Below the pieces are notes generated by a model that made no database searches, was not told the origin of the DNA, and was given only the letters and a program-made list of their open reading frames with translations. DNA of 64,000 nt. Source: Halictus rubicundus (Eukaryota; Arthropoda; Insecta; Hymenoptera; Halictidae). The position numbers and the translations under genes are program-made. Each line of letters begins with the position of its first letter. Positions within the stretch are counted from its first letter, which is position 1. This document shows positions 36,091-43,389 of the stretch, in pieces. The stretch is taken from NCBI RefSeq assembly GCF_050948215.1, contig NW_027488850.1:1-64000 (forward strand). The letters are read 5' to 3'.

Positions 36091-38190
36091 ATGGATGCTT
36101 TTTTAATAAACAAAAATGAGGAGGTTAAGGAGGGGGAACCACACCCGGAAGTGGTTGAGGGGGGAGCTGTGGTGGCAGTGCCATTGGTGAGGGGACCACC
36201 ACCGGCCCGGGTGAATCTGATGCCGCCTCCGGCACCGGTTCCCCGGGATCCCAGGCCCCGGCCTGGGAGGGGTACCCCGGTGCCCGATCAGGAGGATGAC
36301 CGGGCGTCGGTCCGCTCGGGGGTCAGCAGCGGGAGCAGAAAGCGACCGCTGGATTCGGCGAAGGTCTCGCCGACGCCGGTCGACAAGCGGGGGCGCCTTG
36401 AAGAGACCTCCCAGAAACCACGCCCGGAGATAAGAAGCCTTCTCCCCGGAGAGCTGGCGTCTCTAATTGTTGAGCGGTCCCGCGACAACCGGGATATGGC
36501 GGAACGGAGCCGGAACCTGAAGGGGACATTCCTCAAAGGGTTCCGGGACAACCATGAGGATATAGAGGCGGCGGTACAGGAGCTAGTCCTCAGGGGCGTC
36601 CAGGGTGGACACCATCTATCGGACTCCTGCCCTCCCTCCCTCATGGACCCCGAAAGCGCCTGGCTGCGGGAGAGGTGCGCGGCACTCGAGAGGGAACTCC
36701 GGGATACCCGCGAAACGCTGGAGGCCATCAGGGGGGAACTGATGGCGATGAAGCGTTTGCGGGACGCTGCCCCCCTGCCGGCCCCTAGCGTCGGAGCGGA
36801 GATAGTGGCGCCCGCATCAGACATGTTGGCTCAGATGCGGGCGTTGCTGGAGGCGGGGTTGGGCTCGATCCGTCAGGAGATGCGGGCGGAGCTCCGGCGC
36901 GCGCTCGTGGCCGCTGCCCCGGCCGCGGGAACGCGTAGTGCCCCCCAACCGCCGCCTCCTATGCCTCTGGCGCTGCCGACACCCGCGCCGCCGACGCCGG
37001 CCCCTGCCCCGGTGGCGGGAGAGGCCGCGAAGGCGAAAAAGAAGAAGAAGAAGGGGGCGAATGCCGCGGCCCAGGTCCCGTCCACCACCCCGGCCCCGGC
37101 TGCCTCTGATGAGGACACCTGGGCGAGGATGGTGGGCAGGCGAGAGAAAGCCGCTGCGAAGGCCGCTGCCAAAGCCGGGAAGTCCGCACCCACCCAGAAG
37201 GGAGGGAATGCTGCGGCCTCTGCCGTGAAGGGCAGGAACGCCCCGACCAGGGTGAAAGCCCTCCCTCGTGCGGCGGCGGTCACGCTGACCGTCCCCGAGG
37301 GGGTAAAGACCACGTACGAGGAGGCGATCCGGAGGGCACGCCAGGGTGTCGACCTCGACGCCCTTGGCATTGGGGCCCTCCACTGGAAGAGGGCGGTAAC
37401 CGGGGGTCTCGTTATAGAGGTCCCCGGGGCCGACGGAGGCTCCAAGGCCGACGCCCTGGCGGCGAAGATGTCCGCCGTCCTGGGGGACATGGGGGTGAAG
37501 ATCTCCAGGCCCGTGAAGAAGGCGGAATTCCGCCTCACGGGCCTGGATGTGTCCGTGACCCCCCGGGAGGTGGCCGAGGCGGTTGCAAAGGCCGGGGGCT
37601 GCACCGTCGAGTCCGTGAGGGTGGGGGAGGTGAAGATCCCACCCAACGGGCTCGGCACGATATGGGTGCAGTGCCCGGCCGTAGCAGTGCTGGCCTTGGA
37701 AAAGGCCGGCAAAGTGAGGGTGGGGTGGTCTACCGCCCAGGTGGTGGTTCTGGAGGCGCGGCCGCTGCAGTGCTTCCGCTGCCTAGCCCTGGGCCACGTC
37801 CGGCAGCAGTGCACTGCAGCGGAGGACCGCAGCGGCCATTGTTACCGCTGCGGGGATGCGTCCCACCGGGCGGTGGACTGCAAGGCCCTACCCCACTGCG
37901 TGGTTTGCGCGGCGGTGGGCAGGCCGGCAAACCACAAGGCGGGGAGTAAAGCCTGCTCCCCGCCTCCGAAGGAGAAGAAGGGCGCAAAAAAGGGGGGCGG
38001 TGTGGCGCCTCCCCAAAACCCGCCGAAAAGCCCGCCGAGAGGGACCCAGAGGTCATTAAAGGACACTCCCACCACCTCCTCCCAACAAACCAGTATGGAG
38101 GTGGAGGAAGACCCGAACGGGGCGAGGGACACTAATCCCCCTGCCCCCCCATCCATCGTTGGGGACGAGAGGCCTGAAGGCGCCGCATAA
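36091..38190 (+). CDS. ORF1, gag-like nucleic-acid-binding protein of the retrotransposon
   Basis: 699 residues from ATG 36091 (MDAFLINKNE); the frame is open upstream to a GTG at 36055 but without ATG. The N-terminal third is acidic/proline-rich. Around nt 36660-36760 an E/R-rich segment (ERCAALERELRDTRETLEAI) looks like a short coiled coil. The middle is Ala/Pro/Lys-rich with a poly-Lys patch (AKKKKKKGANAA) that could act as a nuclear signal. The C-terminal part has three zinc knuckles at about nt 37771-37955: CX2CX4HX4C twice (CFRCLALGHVRQQC, CYRCGDASHRAVDC) and CX2CX8HX6C (CVVCAAVGRPANH...C). The tail is Lys- and Pro-rich. In R1-clade elements this protein packages the element RNA into RNPs and guides them to the target. 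The stop codon overlaps the ATG of ORF2. The frame is intact. Confidence 0.93.
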   Translation: MDAFLINKNEEVKEGEPHPEVVEGGAVVAVPLVRGPPPARVNLMPPPAPVPRDPRPRPGRGTPVPDQEDDRASVRSGVSSGSRKRPLDSAKVSPTPVDKRGRLEETSQKPRPEIRSLLPGELASLIVERSRDNRDMAERSRNLKGTFLKGFRDNHEDIEAAVQELVLRGVQGGHHLSDSCPPSLMDPESAWLRERCAALERELRDTRETLEAIRGELMAMKRLRDAAPLPAPSVGAEIVAPASDMLAQMRALLEAGLGSIRQEMRAELRRALVAAAPAAGTRSAPQPPPPMPLALPTPAPPTPAPAPVAGEAAKAKKKKKKGANAAAQVPSTTPAPAASDEDTWARMVGRREKAAAKAAAKAGKSAPTQKGGNAAASAVKGRNAPTRVKALPRAAAVTLTVPEGVKTTYEEAIRRARQGVDLDALGIGALHWKRAVTGGLVIEVPGADGGSKADALAAKMSAVLGDMGVKISRPVKKAEFRLTGLDVSVTPREVAEAVAKAGGCTVESVRVGEVKIPPNGLGTIWVQCPAVAVLALEKAGKVRVGWSTAQVVVLEARPLQCFRCLALGHVRQQCTAAEDRSGHCYRCGDASHRAVDCKALPHCVVCAAVGRPANHKAGSKACSPPPKEKKGAKKGGGVAPPQNPPKSPPRGTQRSLKDTPTTSSQQTSMEVEEDPNGARDTNPPAPPSIVGDERPEGAA

Positions 38191-38192
38191 TG
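38188..38192 (+). promoter_or_regulatory. TAATG stop-start overlap coupling ORF1 to ORF2
   Basis: The ORF1 stop TAA (38188-38190) shares its last A with the ORF2 ATG (38190-38192). The same UAAUG arrangement in SART1 supports termination-reinitiation, so ORF2 is made from the bicistronic RNA at lower level. Confidence 0.85.
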
Positions 38193-39404
38193 GCCCACGC
38201 GCCTCGCCGGTCTCCCCAGCCGGTCCTCCAGGCCAACCTCAACCACTGCCGCCGGGCACAGGACCTGATGGTCCAGTGCCTGGAGGAGTGGGGGGTTGGC
38301 CTGGCCGTCGTCTCGGAGCCGTACACCGTCCCGGACCATCCACACTGGTTCGGTGACGCTGACGGCTCCGTGGCGGTGTGGTCACGTCGACATTCGGCGA
38401 CCGTACCCCCCTGCTCCGTGGTCGAACGGGGCAGGGGGATGGTAATGGTGAAGTGGGGAAGACTTCTGGTCGTGGGGTGCTACAGCTCACCCAGTTATGA
38501 CTCCGCCGCACTCGGGAGGTTCCTGGACCGGCTGGGGCTTATGATAGCCCCACATTTAGCCGGTCCGGTGTTGGTCCTGGGGGACTTCAATGCCAGGTCC
38601 ACCACATGGGGAAACCCCGGGACCAACGCCCGAGGCGGAGTCCTAGAAGACTGGGCGGAGGGGATGGAGCTCCGGTTGTTAAACCGGGGCTCCGTGCCTA
38701 CGTGCGTGAGGTGGAACGGCTGGTCGATAGTGGATGTATCGTTCGCGACCGCCGCCGCCTCTCGCCGTGTGTCCAACTGGCGGGTCTGGGATGGAGAAAC
38801 TTTGTCGGACCACTGCTACATCCTGATGGACGTGGCAGTGGTCTCGGACCCGCCGATGGACACGCCCCTCCGGCGTGGCACCCCGTCAGCGCCCAGATGG
38901 GCGCTGAAACGACTAGACGGGGACCTACTGAGGGCCGCAATTATCGGCTCCGCCTGGCCATCGGCCAGGGAGCGCGGGGCACAAAAGGGGGCGACTTGGA
39001 TCCGGGACACGTTGCAAATGATTTGCGACGTGGCGATGCCCCGGGTCCGAGCTCAGCCCCCGAGAAAGTCAACATACTGGTGGTCGGGGGAGCTGGCCGA
39101 ACTACGCAGTTCGGCCGGCCGAGCCCGCCGCCAGTACACCCGCGCCCGTCGCCGCCATTTTCTGGGCGGTGACGCGGAGCCGAGGGTCGCCGAGCTGTAC
39201 AGGGAGTACAGATCGGCGGCTGTGGCCCTCAAGCGTGCTATAGCCGCTGCTAAGGCCAGGGCCTGGGAAGAGCTCCTGCTCACCCTCCGTGACGACCCAT
39301 GGGGACGCCCATACAAGGCGGTGCTTGGGAAGCTCCGCCCCTGGGCGTCCCCGGTCACGGAGAGGTTAGACCCTCTCTTCCCCGCAGCGATGGGGAAGAG
39401 GTGA
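38190..39404 (+). CDS. ORF2, endonuclease portion (frame ends at a frameshift)
   Basis: The first 404 residues of ORF2, an apurinic-endonuclease-like (APE) domain that nicks the target DNA to prime reverse transcription. Visible motifs: QANLNHC with Asn16, VSEP with Glu43, GCYSSPS (Tyr98), LGDFNARSTTWG with Asp132 and Asn134, SIVDVS with Asp182, and LSDHCYI with Asp207 and His208. The catalytic set thus looks complete. After the domain comes a basic linker (RSSAGRARRQYTRARRRHF). The frame stops at TGA 39402-39404, in the linker before the reverse transcriptase, because the rest of ORF2 lies in another frame. The protein is therefore truncated in this copy unless a ribosome shifts by -1. The start is fixed by the TAATG overlap. 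Confidence 0.9.
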   Translation: MAHAPRRSPQPVLQANLNHCRRAQDLMVQCLEEWGVGLAVVSEPYTVPDHPHWFGDADGSVAVWSRRHSATVPPCSVVERGRGMVMVKWGRLLVVGCYSSPSYDSAALGRFLDRLGLMIAPHLAGPVLVLGDFNARSTTWGNPGTNARGGVLEDWAEGMELRLLNRGSVPTCVRWNGWSIVDVSFATAAASRRVSNWRVWDGETLSDHCYILMDVAVVSDPPMDTPLRRGTPSAPRWALKRLDGDLLRAAIIGSAWPSARERGAQKGATWIRDTLQMICDVAMPRVRAQPPRKSTYWWSGELAELRSSAGRARRQYTRARRRHFLGGDAEPRVAELYREYRSAAVALKRAIAAAKARAWEELLLTLRDDPWGRPYKAVLGKLRPWASPVTERLDPLFPAAMGKR

Positions 39405-41512
39405 GGAGGGAACGCGCCCCGGAGCCGACCACAGAATGGTCGGATGAGTTCCGGGTCACCGAGTGGGAGCTTGACCGGGCCGTCCGGGAACTCCGGGCTG
39501 GAGGCAAGAAGGCCCCCGGCCCCGATGGGGTTCCCGGTGGTGTAATGGCCTTGGCCCTAAGGGTCCTCGCCCCGGCGTTCAGGAGCGTTATGGACGCGAG
39601 CCTGCGCCGGGGAGTCTTCCCCACAGTGTGGAAAAGTGCCTGCCTGGTTCTCCTCCACAAGGAGGGGAAACCCGCAGAGTCTCCCTCTGCATACCGGCCG
39701 GTATGTTTACTCGACGAGGCGGGCAAGCTGTTCGAAAGAATAATTGCTGCCCGCCTCGTCGAGCACCTGTCGCGAGGTGGTCCCGACCTGAGCGACAGCC
39801 AGTACGGGTTCCGGAGGGGGCGCTCCACGATAGACGCCTTGGAGCGCCTGCGTCTCCTCCGTGAACGGGCTGTCGCTCGGGGCAGGGTGTTGATTGCGGT
39901 GTCGTTGGACATCTCCAACGCTTTCAACTCCCTGCCCTGGAAGGAGATAGCGGGGGCGATGGAATATTTCCAGGTGCCCCCCTATCTCCGGGAGGTGGTC
40001 GGCGACTACCTCCGCGGCAGAGAGGTGGTGTTTACCGGCCGGTACAAGATCGTGCATATGAGGGAGATGCACCGCGGGGTTCCGCAGGGGTCGGTCCTCG
40101 GGCCGCTCCTGTGGAACCTGGCATTCGACGCGGTGCTGCGGGTTGTCCTCCCCCCGGGTACGGGTGTCATCTGTTATGCAGATGACACCCTAGTATACGC
40201 GGAGGGGGAGGATTGGAGGAGAACCAGGCACCTGGCAGAGGCTGCCCTGGACTGCGTTGTCGGGCGAATCCGGAGGATGGGGCTAACCGTGGCCGCCGCA
40301 AAGACCGAGGCGATCTGGCTGTATGGATCGCCTCGGCCGTGGCGGCTGCCCCGAGGTCAAGACCTCCGGATTCGTGTCGCCGGGACCTCCGTCGAGATCG
40401 GGCCCAGTATGAGATACCTGGGCCTGGTGATCGACGGCCGCTGGCGTTTCGTGGAGCACTTCGAGCTCCTCGCCCCCCGATTAGAGAGGACGGCATCCGC
40501 CCTTGCGCGGCTGCTGCCTAATATCGGGGGGCCGGAGCTGAATGTCCGCCGCCTCTATATGGAGGTGGTGCGGTCCATTGCCCTATATGGGGCCCCCGTG
40601 TGGCACCGCTCGCTCGGGGCCAGCCAGAAAAGCCAAGACCTCTTAGAAAGAGAGCGGCGACGGCTGGCCCTGCGGGCCATACGGGGGTACCGCACCATCT
40701 CTGGGGAGGTGGCGGGTCTCCTCGCCGTGGTTCCACCACTCCATTTGGTGGCGGCGGAGCGGGCGAAACTATACCATATCGCCCGCTCGTTTCGCCGCCC
40801 GCCGGGGGTGGAACTCACGAGCGAGGAGGAGGAGGAGCTCGAGGCTCAGAAACGCCAGGCCCGGGCGGACGTATTTGCGGAGTGGAGGGTGCTCCTGGCA
40901 CCCTCCACACGTCCGATTGTCCGGGCCCTCCTGCCCATATTTCTTATATGGTGCGGGAGGCGGGGAAGGCTGACCTTCCGCCTCACGCAGGTGCTCTCCG
41001 GTGACGGTTGTTTCGGAGAGTACCTGCATAGGATGGGGCGGGAGCCGACCACGCAGTGCCACCACTGCGACGAGAATGTGGACACGGCGCGGCACACCTT
41101 AGAGGAGTGCCAGGCCTGGGCCGAGCCGCGCCGTGTCCTTAGAGACGCAGTGGGCGGGTGGGACCTCTCGCTGCCGACCGTGGTCGACCACATGGTCGAC
41201 AGCGAGGGGTCGTGGAGAGCGGTGGCCTCCTTCTGTGAGGTTGTAATGACCCAGAAGGAGGCCGCCGAGCGGGCCCGGGAACGGGACCCGGGCTCGGCGA
41301 GGAGGGTGTGGGCGCGGGGACGACCCCCGCGCCGACGTGTGGCCCCCAGGAGGGGGGCGGCGACGGCTGGGAGGGCGCGGGGGTCTCCCCCGCGCCAACG
41401 TGTGCCCCCGGCTGTGGGGGGCGGAGTGGGGCTGGCGCGGGGAGTTTCCCCGCGTCCTGTTATGCCCCCACAACTGGGGGCGGTGAACTTAGGGGCCCGG
41501 GGTGTGAGCTGA
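39299..41512 (+). CDS. ORF2, reverse transcriptase portion (second frame)
   Basis: Open for 737 residues, overlapping the endonuclease frame by 106 bases; the 39299 ATG is probably not a real start. Reverse transcriptase motifs appear in order: KKAPGPDGVPGG (from about 39503), AYRPVCLLDEAGKLFERIIA, QYGFRRGRSTIDAL (39800), SLDISNAFNSLPW (39902), GVPQGSVLGPLLWN (40076) and the catalytic YADDTLVY (40175). The thumb region and a C-terminal CX2CX8HX4C finger (41057-41110) follow, as in R1-clade ORF2. The last 70 residues are Arg/Pro/Gly-rich and come from a GC-rich tandem repeat. Together with the endonuclease part the full ORF2 would be about 1,107 codons, normal for the clade. No premature stop occurs in this part; the only lesion is the frameshift before it. 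Confidence 0.93.
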   Translation: MGTPIQGGAWEAPPLGVPGHGEVRPSLPRSDGEEVRRERAPEPTTEWSDEFRVTEWELDRAVRELRAGGKKAPGPDGVPGGVMALALRVLAPAFRSVMDASLRRGVFPTVWKSACLVLLHKEGKPAESPSAYRPVCLLDEAGKLFERIIAARLVEHLSRGGPDLSDSQYGFRRGRSTIDALERLRLLRERAVARGRVLIAVSLDISNAFNSLPWKEIAGAMEYFQVPPYLREVVGDYLRGREVVFTGRYKIVHMREMHRGVPQGSVLGPLLWNLAFDAVLRVVLPPGTGVICYADDTLVYAEGEDWRRTRHLAEAALDCVVGRIRRMGLTVAAAKTEAIWLYGSPRPWRLPRGQDLRIRVAGTSVEIGPSMRYLGLVIDGRWRFVEHFELLAPRLERTASALARLLPNIGGPELNVRRLYMEVVRSIALYGAPVWHRSLGASQKSQDLLERERRRLALRAIRGYRTISGEVAGLLAVVPPLHLVAAERAKLYHIARSFRRPPGVELTSEEEEELEAQKRQARADVFAEWRVLLAPSTRPIVRALLPIFLIWCGRRGRLTFRLTQVLSGDGCFGEYLHRMGREPTTQCHHCDENVDTARHTLEECQAWAEPRRVLRDAVGGWDLSLPTVVDHMVDSEGSWRAVASFCEVVMTQKEAAERARERDPGSARRVWARGRPPRRRVAPRRGAATAGRARGSPPRQRVPPAVGGGVGLARGVSPRPVMPPQLGAVNLGARGVS
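40162..40190 (+). repeat. Perfect 12-bp hairpin over the YADD codons
   Basis: GGGTGTCATCTG (40162-40173), loop TTATG, CAGATGACACCC (40179-40190). The right arm contains the two catalytic Asp codons (GAT GAC). Confidence 0.9.
41310..41490 (+). repeat. GC-rich tandem repeat at the ORF2 end (three ~60-bp units)
   Basis: Three units begin near 41312, 41374 and 41433. Each has a GCGCGGGG...CCCCGCG stem followed by a CCCCC...GGGGGCGG stem, for example GGCGCGGGGGTCTCCCCCGC in the middle unit. They encode the Arg/Pro/Gly-rich C-terminus of ORF2 and fold as consecutive hairpins. The truncated copy at 17.49 kb starts inside the first unit. Confidence 0.8.
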
Positions 41513-42082
41513 CCCGGGCCCCCGGGGGGAGCATAGCTCCCCCGTGATTGGCCGACACCACGGGTTATTTTCCCGGTGTAGGGGGGTGTCGGTCCGTCCC
41601 TCCCCGATTGGGGAGGGGGATCCGTCGGGGGTTTGGGGAAAGGAAGGGTCGGGGCGTGCCGGATCGCGCCTCCGACGGCCCTTCCTCCCGGTGGCGGCGT
41701 CTTCTTGCCTCGGCCGGGGCTGGTTCCTTCGGGATACCGGCTCCGAGCGGGGCACGAAGACTCCGGGCGCTGTGGGTGGACCGAGCTGGGCCTCGGGAAG
41801 CCCAATCCGAAGGCTCCGGAGATGGGGACACCGGGCGGGTCCCTCCGCCCGGGGTCTTATAGAGTAGGCAGTGGGGGAGGCTAACCCCCTCCCCCGGGGT
41901 GGCATGTATTAGCTGGGAGGTGTCCTGTTGAGTACTCGCGTGATCCAGGCACCTCCCGTGTAGCTTAGGTGGGCGTGAGGTTTTAGTGGGTAGTCCCCGG
42001 GGGCTCGCCCCCCGGGGAGAATACCACATAACCCCGGCTTCCCCCAGGGAGTCGGGGTATGTATAAAACATTTCCTCACGAT
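41513..42082 (+). other. Structured 3' UTR of the retrotransposon
   Basis: 570 bases with a series of strong hairpins shared with the truncated copy: GGGGGAGC/GCTCCCCC, CCGACACC/GGTGTCGG, CCCTCCCC/GGGGAGGG, CCGGGCGG/CCGCCCGG, GGGAGGTG/CACCTCCC, CCCCGGGGG/CCCCCGGGG (41995-42017), and a terminal stem pairing ACCCCGGCTTCC with GGGAGTCGGGGT shortly before the poly(A). The 41995-42017 stem shows a compensatory pair change between the two copies. Such 3' structures are what R1-clade reverse transcriptases recognise to start cDNA synthesis. Confidence 0.8.
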
Positions 42083-42096
42083 AAAAAAAAAAAAAA
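42083..42096 (+). other. Poly(A) tail of the element
   Basis: Fourteen A after ACGAT mark the 3' end of the insertion; the satellite resumes immediately. Confidence 0.95.
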
Positions 42097-42110
42097 GGAT
42101 AGGATAGGAT
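42097..42110 (+). repeat. Target-site duplication of the R1-clade element, right copy
   Basis: GGATAGGATAGGAT is identical to 35483-35496. Confidence 0.8.
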
Positions 42111-42616
42111 AGAGGATAGGATAGGATAGAGGATAGGATAGGATAGAGGATAGGATAGGATAGAGGATAGGATAGGATAGAGGATAGGATAGGATAGAGG
42201 ATAGGATAGGATAGAGGATAGGATAGGATAGAGGATAGGATAGGATAGAGGATAGGATAGGATAGAGGATAGGATAGGATAGAGGATATTATAAGATAGA
42301 GGATAGGATAGGATAGAGGATACGATATTATGGAGTATAGGATAGGATAGAGGATACGATATTATAGGCGATAGGATAGGATGAGGACAGGATAGGATAG
42401 AGGATAGGATAGGATGGAGGATTGGATAGGATAGAGGATAGGATAGGATAGAGAATAGGATAGGATAGAGGATACGATAGAGGATTGGATAGGATAGAGG
42501 ATAGGATAGGATAAAGGATAGGATAGGTTAGAGGATAGGATAGGATAGAGGATAGGATATGGGGTTTGGATAGGATAGTGGATAGGATAGGATAGAGGAT
42601 AATATAGGATAGGATA

Positions 42617-42760
42617 GAGGATAGGATAGAGGATAGGATAGAGGATAGGATAGAGGATAGGATAGAGGATAGGATAGAGGATAGGATAGAGGATAGGATA
42701 GAGGATAGGATAGAGGATAGGATAGAGGATAGGATAGAGGATAGGATAGAGGATAGGATA
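42617..42760 (+). repeat. Pure 12-bp subarray (12 units)
   Basis: Twelve consecutive GAGGATAGGATA units, the n=2 form of the satellite, interrupt the 17-bp periodicity. Confidence 0.88.
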
Positions 42761-43389
42761 GAGGATAGGATAGGATGGAGGATACGATATTATAGAGGAT
42801 AGGATAGGATAGAGGATAGGATAGGATAGAGGATAGAACAGGATAGAGGATAGGATATGATTGAGGATAGGATAGGATTGAGGATAGGATAGGATAGAGG
42901 ATAGGGTAGGGGATTGTATAGGATAGACGATAGGATGGGATAGAGGATATTACAGGATAGAGGATAGGATAGGATTGAGGATAGTATTGGGTAGAGGATA
43001 TGATAACATAGATGTTACGATAGGATAGAGGATCGGATAGGATAGAGGATAGGATAGAATAGAGGATAGGATAGGATAGAGGATAGGATAGGATAGAGGA
43101 TAGGATAGGATAGAGGATAGGATAGGATAGGGGATAGGATAGGATAGGATAGAGGATCGGATAGGATAGATGATAGGATAGGATAGAGGATAGGATAGGA
43201 TGGATAATAGGATAGGATAGAGGATAGGATAGGATAGAGGATAGGATAGGATAGAAGATAGTATAGGATTGAGGATAGGATAGGATAGAGGATAGGATAG
43301 GATAGATGTTAGGATAGGATAGGATAAAGGATAGGATAGGATAGAGGATAGGATAGGATAGAGGATAGGATAGGATAGAGGATAGGATA

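Larger units (their letters stand above)
35497..42096 (+). mobile_element. Near-full-length R1-clade non-LTR retrotransposon
   Basis: A 6.6-kb element on the + strand: 5' UTR (35497-36090), ORF1 gag-like (36091-38190), ORF2 with APE endonuclease and reverse transcriptase (38190-41512, one frameshift), structured 3' UTR (41513-42082) and a 14-base poly(A). R1-clade membership rests on three features: the APE-type endonuclease with QANLN, GDFNA and LSDH motifs, the reverse transcriptase ending in a CX2CX8HX4C finger, and an ORF1 with three CCHC knuckles. The ORF1/ORF2 TAATG overlap is the arrangement known from SART1. Its composition (GC-rich, codons ending in G/C) contrasts sharply with the satellite around it. 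A truncated relative lies at 17492-18257. It is named here only by clade; the exact family needs a database comparison. Confidence 0.95.

Noticed and set aside
36873..37814. 313-aa minus-strand frame in the retrotransposon, and other minus-strand frames at 36.3-42.1 kb
   Set aside because: They are shadows of the GC-rich ORF1 and ORF2, which have clear zinc-knuckle, endonuclease and reverse transcriptase motifs on the + strand.
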